DNA of 64,000 bases. Origin: Leucobacter denitrificans (GTDB lineage Bacteria > Actinomycetota > Actinomycetes > Actinomycetales > Microbacteriaceae). Under the pieces are notes generated by a model. The model was given only the letters and a program-made list of their open reading frames with translations, was not told the DNA's origin and did no database searches. Where the stretch lies: assembly GCF_014396385.1 (NCBI RefSeq), contig NZ_CP060716.1, positions 1,612,001-1,676,000 on the forward strand, written 5' to 3'. Of the stretch, positions 60,638 through 64,000 are shown piece by piece (the stretch's first letter is position 1; each line of letters opens with the position of its first letter). The translations under genes were made by a program, and so were the position numbers.

Positions 60638-60648
60638 TATAGACTATA
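60638..60648. promoter_or_regulatory. Island operator E (TATA-N3-TATA)
   Basis: TATAGACTATA is a perfect dyad around one base, with ATTATATAG/CTATATTA extending it. It lies 112 bases before the ABC importer operon. The rest of the gap 60582-60759 has no gene. Confidence 0.55.
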
Positions 60649-60759
60649 TTACGTAGATTAATCGAGGCTCCGGCCCCGATGTGCGCGAGTGAAGGCCTGT
60701 TCTGCCGCAAGGTGGGCACAGTTCCCAAGCACGTATTTTCCAATGATGGGAGTTGAACA

Positions 60760-61749
60760 ATGGAGTTACCGACTCAACCTACCGGGTCTGACGTGGTCCT
60801 CCGGGTCGAGGGACTTCGCGTACAGTTTGGCTCGGTGAATGCCGTAGTCGATACTTCGTTCGAACTTCGCCGGGGCGAGTTCTTAGGGGTCGTGGGCGAA
60901 TCCGGTGCTGGCAAGAGTGCAACAGCTAAGGCGATCGTCGGGCTTCTCGCGAAGAATGCGCGGGTTTCAGGAACGATCGAATTTGACGGTAAGAACCTCG
61001 TCGAAGCGTCTGGCGCTCACATGCGCAAGGTTCGTGGTCGGAAGATTGGGTATATCTTCCAAGATGCGCTTACCGCGCTAGACCCCGTGTACACAGTTGG
61101 GTACCAGCTCGTCGAGGCTTACCTCGCCTCAAACCCAAAGGGCACGAAGGCGGAGGCGAGGAAGCGCGCACTTGAGATCCTCGAAGAGGTACAGATCCGT
61201 GATGCTGCGTCACGACTTGATGCATACCCGCACCAGCTCTCGGGAGGTATGCGCCAGCGCGTTGCGATCGCAGTTGCACTGATCGGTGATCCAGACATCA
61301 TCATTGCCGACGAGCCAACGAGCGCGCTCGACGTGACGGTGCAGCGACGTATCCTCGAGCTCCTGCAGAAGGTTTGCCACGAGCGGAATGCGGCCGTGGT
61401 GCTCATCACCCACGACCTCGGAGTGGTTGCCCAAACCTGCGATCGTGTTGTCGTGCTATACGGCGGTATCGTTGCCGAGGAGGCTGGAGTGTTCGACCTG
61501 TTCGATACTCCGCGCCACCCGTATACCAAGGCACTGCTCGATTCGCTTCCGAAACGTGGAGATAAAGACTCGCTCAAGCCGATCCCGGGACAGGCCGAGC
61601 CAGTCATCGGGGAGGCAACATATTGCCCGTTCGTGCATCGGTGCGCGTCAGCGACCGCAATTTGCAGAAGCGAACTCCCACAGCCCAGCCAGGTGGCCGC
61701 GAGTGAAGTGCGCTGTTTCAACCCTCGAATTGAGAAGGGAGCGGCCTGA
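60760..61749 (+). CDS. Oligopeptide-type ABC importer ATPase (DppD/OppD family)
   Basis: 329 residues. Walker A GESGAGKSA, Q-loop YIFQDALTALDP, signature LSGGMRQRVAIAVAL, Walker B IIIADEPTSALD, switch His LITHDLGVVAQ. The C-terminal oligo_HPY segment (RHPYTKALLDSLP) and a Cys-rich end (YCPFVHRCASATAICRSE, EVRCFNP) are typical of OppD/DppD, which can hold an iron-sulfur cluster. GGGAG precedes the ATG. It overlaps the next ATPase by one base. Confidence 0.92.
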   Translation: MELPTQPTGSDVVLRVEGLRVQFGSVNAVVDTSFELRRGEFLGVVGESGAGKSATAKAIVGLLAKNARVSGTIEFDGKNLVEASGAHMRKVRGRKIGYIFQDALTALDPVYTVGYQLVEAYLASNPKGTKAEARKRALEILEEVQIRDAASRLDAYPHQLSGGMRQRVAIAVALIGDPDIIIADEPTSALDVTVQRRILELLQKVCHERNAAVVLITHDLGVVAQTCDRVVVLYGGIVAEEAGVFDLFDTPRHPYTKALLDSLPKRGDKDSLKPIPGQAEPVIGEATYCPFVHRCASATAICRSELPQPSQVAASEVRCFNPRIEKGAA

Positions 61750-62567
61750 TGTCGACAGCACTTGAGGTAAAGAACCTCAACAAGATCTTCAGTTCAGGGG
61801 CGCTTTTCGCCAAGAAGTCCTCGGTGCACGCGGTGAACGATGTGTCGTTCACCGTTACCGAGGGAAGCACGATGGGACTCATCGGCGAATCGGGTTCTGG
61901 TAAGTCGACCACCGCGCGGATGGTGTGCCGACTGCTCACTCCGACCAGCGGAAACATTGAACTCTTTGGTCGCGACATCGTCAAGCTCAGGAGCCGGGCT
62001 GCAACGCAGGTCACACGCGAGGTGCAGATCGTGTTCCAGGATCCGGGTTCCTCGCTGAACCCTCGGTGGAGAATCGGATCTCTCGTCGCTGAAGGTATGC
62101 TCACACACGGCATCGGTACCGCGGAACAGCGGAAACGCCGGGTGCGTGAGTTGCTCGAGATGTGCGGACTCCCGGCCTCGGCCGCGGACAAGTTTCCACA
62201 CGAATTCTCGGGCGGTCAGCGACAGCGAATCGCTATTGCACGCGCGCTGGCCGTCGAGCCCCGCCTCCTCATTCTTGATGAGCCTGTTTCGGCGCTCGAT
62301 GTGTCAATCCAGGCGCAGATTCTCATCTTGCTGCGAGACCTGCAGCGTGAGCTTGGAATGACGTACCTCATGGTGTCTCACGACCTAGCGGTCGTCGAGC
62401 AGTTCTGTGACGACGTCTGCGTCATGCGTAACGGTCAGATCGTGGAGCAGGGCAACGCGACGGCCGTTTTGACGAATCCTTCAGCTGAATACACCCAAGA
62501 ACTCATCAACGCTCATCCCGAGCCAGACCCAAGAAAGTCACGACTGCGAGTTGAAAATGAAAGGTAA
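61749..62567 (+). CDS. Oligopeptide-type ABC importer ATPase (DppF/OppF family)
   Basis: 272 residues. Walker A GESGSGKST, Q-loop IVFQDPGSSLNP, signature FSGGQRQRIAIARAL, Walker B LLILDEPVSALD, switch His MVSHDLAVVEQ. It is the second ATPase of the importer and is shorter than typical OppF (about 320), as its C-terminus ends shortly after NPSAEYTQELINAHP. The solute-binding lipoprotein gene overlaps its end. Confidence 0.92.
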   Translation: MSTALEVKNLNKIFSSGALFAKKSSVHAVNDVSFTVTEGSTMGLIGESGSGKSTTARMVCRLLTPTSGNIELFGRDIVKLRSRAATQVTREVQIVFQDPGSSLNPRWRIGSLVAEGMLTHGIGTAEQRKRRVRELLEMCGLPASAADKFPHEFSGGQRQRIAIARALAVEPRLLILDEPVSALDVSIQAQILILLRDLQRELGMTYLMVSHDLAVVEQFCDDVCVMRNGQIVEQGNATAVLTNPSAEYTQELINAHPEPDPRKSRLRVENER

Positions 62568-64000
62568 TATTGTGAATCCCAAAAAGCAACGTCGCTTTGC
62601 AATAAGTCGCAAGTTCCAACGTGGTGCGCTCGTCGGCCTCGCCGGCTTCGCGCTCGCCCTCACCTCATGTGCTGGTGGCGGCAGCGGTGCGACAACCTCT
62701 GGCGGGGGCGGTGGCTCCGAGCTTGTGATCGCACAGTCCGAGGACATCCAGACATTCGATCCGGCAATGTTCCGTGGTCGCGCAACCCAGTACGTGTTGC
62801 GCCAGATCATGACCCCGCTGACCGAGATCAACAACGATATGGAGGTCGTCCCCGCGCTCGGTACTGAGTGGGAGATGATCGAAGACACCGTCTGGCAGGT
62901 GAAGCTCCGTGAAGGCGTCACGTTTACAAACGGTGAGGCATTCAACGCCGATGCCGTGAAGTACAGCTTCGACCGTATCCTTGATCCCGCGAACGCTTCG
63001 CCTCGTCGCTCACTCATCGTGACGCTCGACAGTGTTGAGGTCGTCGACGAGCACACGGTGAACTTCCATACGACCCAGCGAGACGGTGCTTTCCCGCTTG
63101 CTCTTGCGTACATTGAGATCGCGGCTCCCGAATACATGGAGGAGGTCGGACCCGAGGCCTTCGCTGAGGCGCCGATCGGCACCGGGCCTTTTAAGCTCGT
63201 GAGCTCGAATCCGGGTCGCGGCATCATCATGGAGCGCAACGACGATTACTTTGGTGAGGCGCCAAGCTTCGAGCAGCTCGTCATCAAGATCATCCCTGAG
63301 ACGGCGAGCCGCATTGCGGCGCTGCAGTCGGGTGAAGCTGACATCATCAACGCTGTTCCAGCCGACCTCGCTGGCACCATCACGGGTAGCGCAGAAGCAG
63401 TATCTGCCTCTGGTACCGAGGTTTGGCACCTGGCAATGCAGGTGAATAATGGAACGTTCTCGGACGTTGAGGCGCGCCAGGCTATGCAGTCGGCGATCAA
63501 CCAGCAGCAGATTGCAGACACCGTGTTTGAAGGACGTGCTGAGGCACTGAACCAGCCTGCATTCGAGAACATGAACTGCTACAACCCGGACTTCAAGGGC
63601 TACGAATTCGATCCCGAAGCCGCTGCTGAAGTGCTCAGTGATCTGCCGGCCGTGACGCTCGATACGATCGAGAGTGAGAAGCACGTTGCAGAAGCACTCG
63701 CCGGGCAGCTTCGCCAGGCCGGCCTCAACGTGAACGTGAATTCTATGGAGGACGGCGCGTACCTTGCCCGCATTAACGCTGGCGAGAGCGAACTCTATCT
63801 CGCAAGCTGGGGCGCAGGCCGCGGTACGTGTGATGAGATTTGGCGTCAGCACTTCCACAGCTCAACCCGCGAGTCACAGGTGTTCACCGGCTACACCTCA
63901 CCTGAGATTGACAATCTCATCGACTCAGCATTCGCCCAAGTTCCTGACATGGACGCGGCGAACGAGTACTACGTGCCGCTGATGAACAAGCTCATGGAAG
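62557..64000 (+). CDS. ABC importer solute-binding lipoprotein, family 5 (partial, runs off the window)
   Basis: 481 codons are visible. A basic start and hydrophobic signal (RGALVGLAGFALALTSCAGG) end in the lipobox LTSC, so the Cys should be lipidated and the protein held outside the membrane. The SBP_bac_5 pattern is clear: DIQTFDPAMFRGRATQYVL, VTFTNGEAFNADAVKYSFDR and APIGTGPFKLVS. ATG 62557 overlaps oppF; GTG 62572 with AAAGG before it is also possible. Members bind peptides, nickel, opines or other amino-carboxylates. Permease genes are expected beyond the end. Confidence 0.9.
   Translation, partial: MKGNIVNPKKQRRFAISRKFQRGALVGLAGFALALTSCAGGGSGATTSGGGGGSELVIAQSEDIQTFDPAMFRGRATQYVLRQIMTPLTEINNDMEVVPALGTEWEMIEDTVWQVKLREGVTFTNGEAFNADAVKYSFDRILDPANASPRRSLIVTLDSVEVVDEHTVNFHTTQRDGAFPLALAYIEIAAPEYMEEVGPEAFAEAPIGTGPFKLVSSNPGRGIIMERNDDYFGEAPSFEQLVIKIIPETASRIAALQSGEADIINAVPADLAGTITGSAEAVSASGTEVWHLAMQVNNGTFSDVEARQAMQSAINQQQIADTVFEGRAEALNQPAFENMNCYNPDFKGYEFDPEAAAEVLSDLPAVTLDTIESEKHVAEALAGQLRQAGLNVNVNSMEDGAYLARINAGESELYLASWGAGRGTCDEIWRQHFHSSTRESQVFTGYTSPEIDNLIDSAFAQVPDMDAANEYYVPLMNKLME

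Noticed and set aside
1-64000. tRNA, rRNA, CRISPR arrays and insertion sequences
   Set aside because: I looked for TPsiC-like GTTC-A-A segments, regularly spaced repeats, and transposase motifs and saw none. The 88-bp tandem repeat has no spacers and only two to three units.

Overview
The window looks like about 64 kb of the chromosome of a high-GC actinobacterium, probably a member of the Microbacteriaceae and perhaps close to Leucobacter. The basis is GC-rich codon use, mycothiol genes (mshA, a MshB-like deacetylase and inositol-phosphate synthase), a DUF6049 protein beside pcnA, and several apparently leaderless genes. The origin-side gene order (parB, trxA/trxB, DUF6049, pcnA, and rpsF-ssb-rpsR-rplI-dnaB) resembles that near oriC in other actinobacteria. 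The genus is an inference; no rRNA gene is present.

Layout. 1-7.2 kb: the end of parB, then a fatty-acid block (FadD-like ligase, thiolase, a decayed enoyl-CoA hydratase, etfB-etfA, and an Ala/Pro-rich membrane cytochrome b with an apparent one-base frameshift). 7.2-14.4 kb: trxA, trxB, DUF6049, pcnA, MshB-like deacetylase, inositol-phosphate synthase. 14.6-20.7 kb: DUF559 protein, mshA, the rpsF operon with a structured leader, a DnaA-box cluster, and dnaB. 20.8-28.5 kb: small membrane proteins, a siderophore-interacting protein, purB, and an AAA+ ATPase/TPR membrane pair. 28.5-37.5 kb: branched-chain 2-oxoacid dehydrogenase E1a-E1b-E2, an HSD10-like dehydrogenase, then the methylcitrate cycle (GntR-prpD-prpB-prpC). 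Together these plausibly carry isoleucine and valine carbon through propionyl-CoA to pyruvate and succinate. 37.6-47.4 kb: TauE exporter, a SufR-like regulator divergent from a DoxX-like gene, an ABC exporter with a two-component system separated by an 88-bp tandem repeat, a YwaF-type membrane protein, a DHA2 transporter, and malic enzyme.

47.7-64 kb is a catabolic island of unusual composition. It holds an MFS transporter, three MmgE/PrpD-family enzymes, a DUF35 + thiolase-fold pair, two overlapping class III CoA-transferases, an enoyl-CoA hydratase, a GntR/FCD regulator, a TcuA/fumarate-reductase-like flavoprotein, and an oligopeptide-type ABC importer (two ATPases and a lipoprotein that runs off the end). 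An AT-rich TATA-N3-TATA element precedes all five inferred promoter regions of the island, and a weaker copy precedes etfB 45 kb away. I infer a regulated pathway for an imported di- or tricarboxylic, possibly branched, acid that is activated by CoA transfer and broken down by a beta-oxidation-like route. The substrate cannot be named from sequence. This is the best candidate for an undescribed system here.
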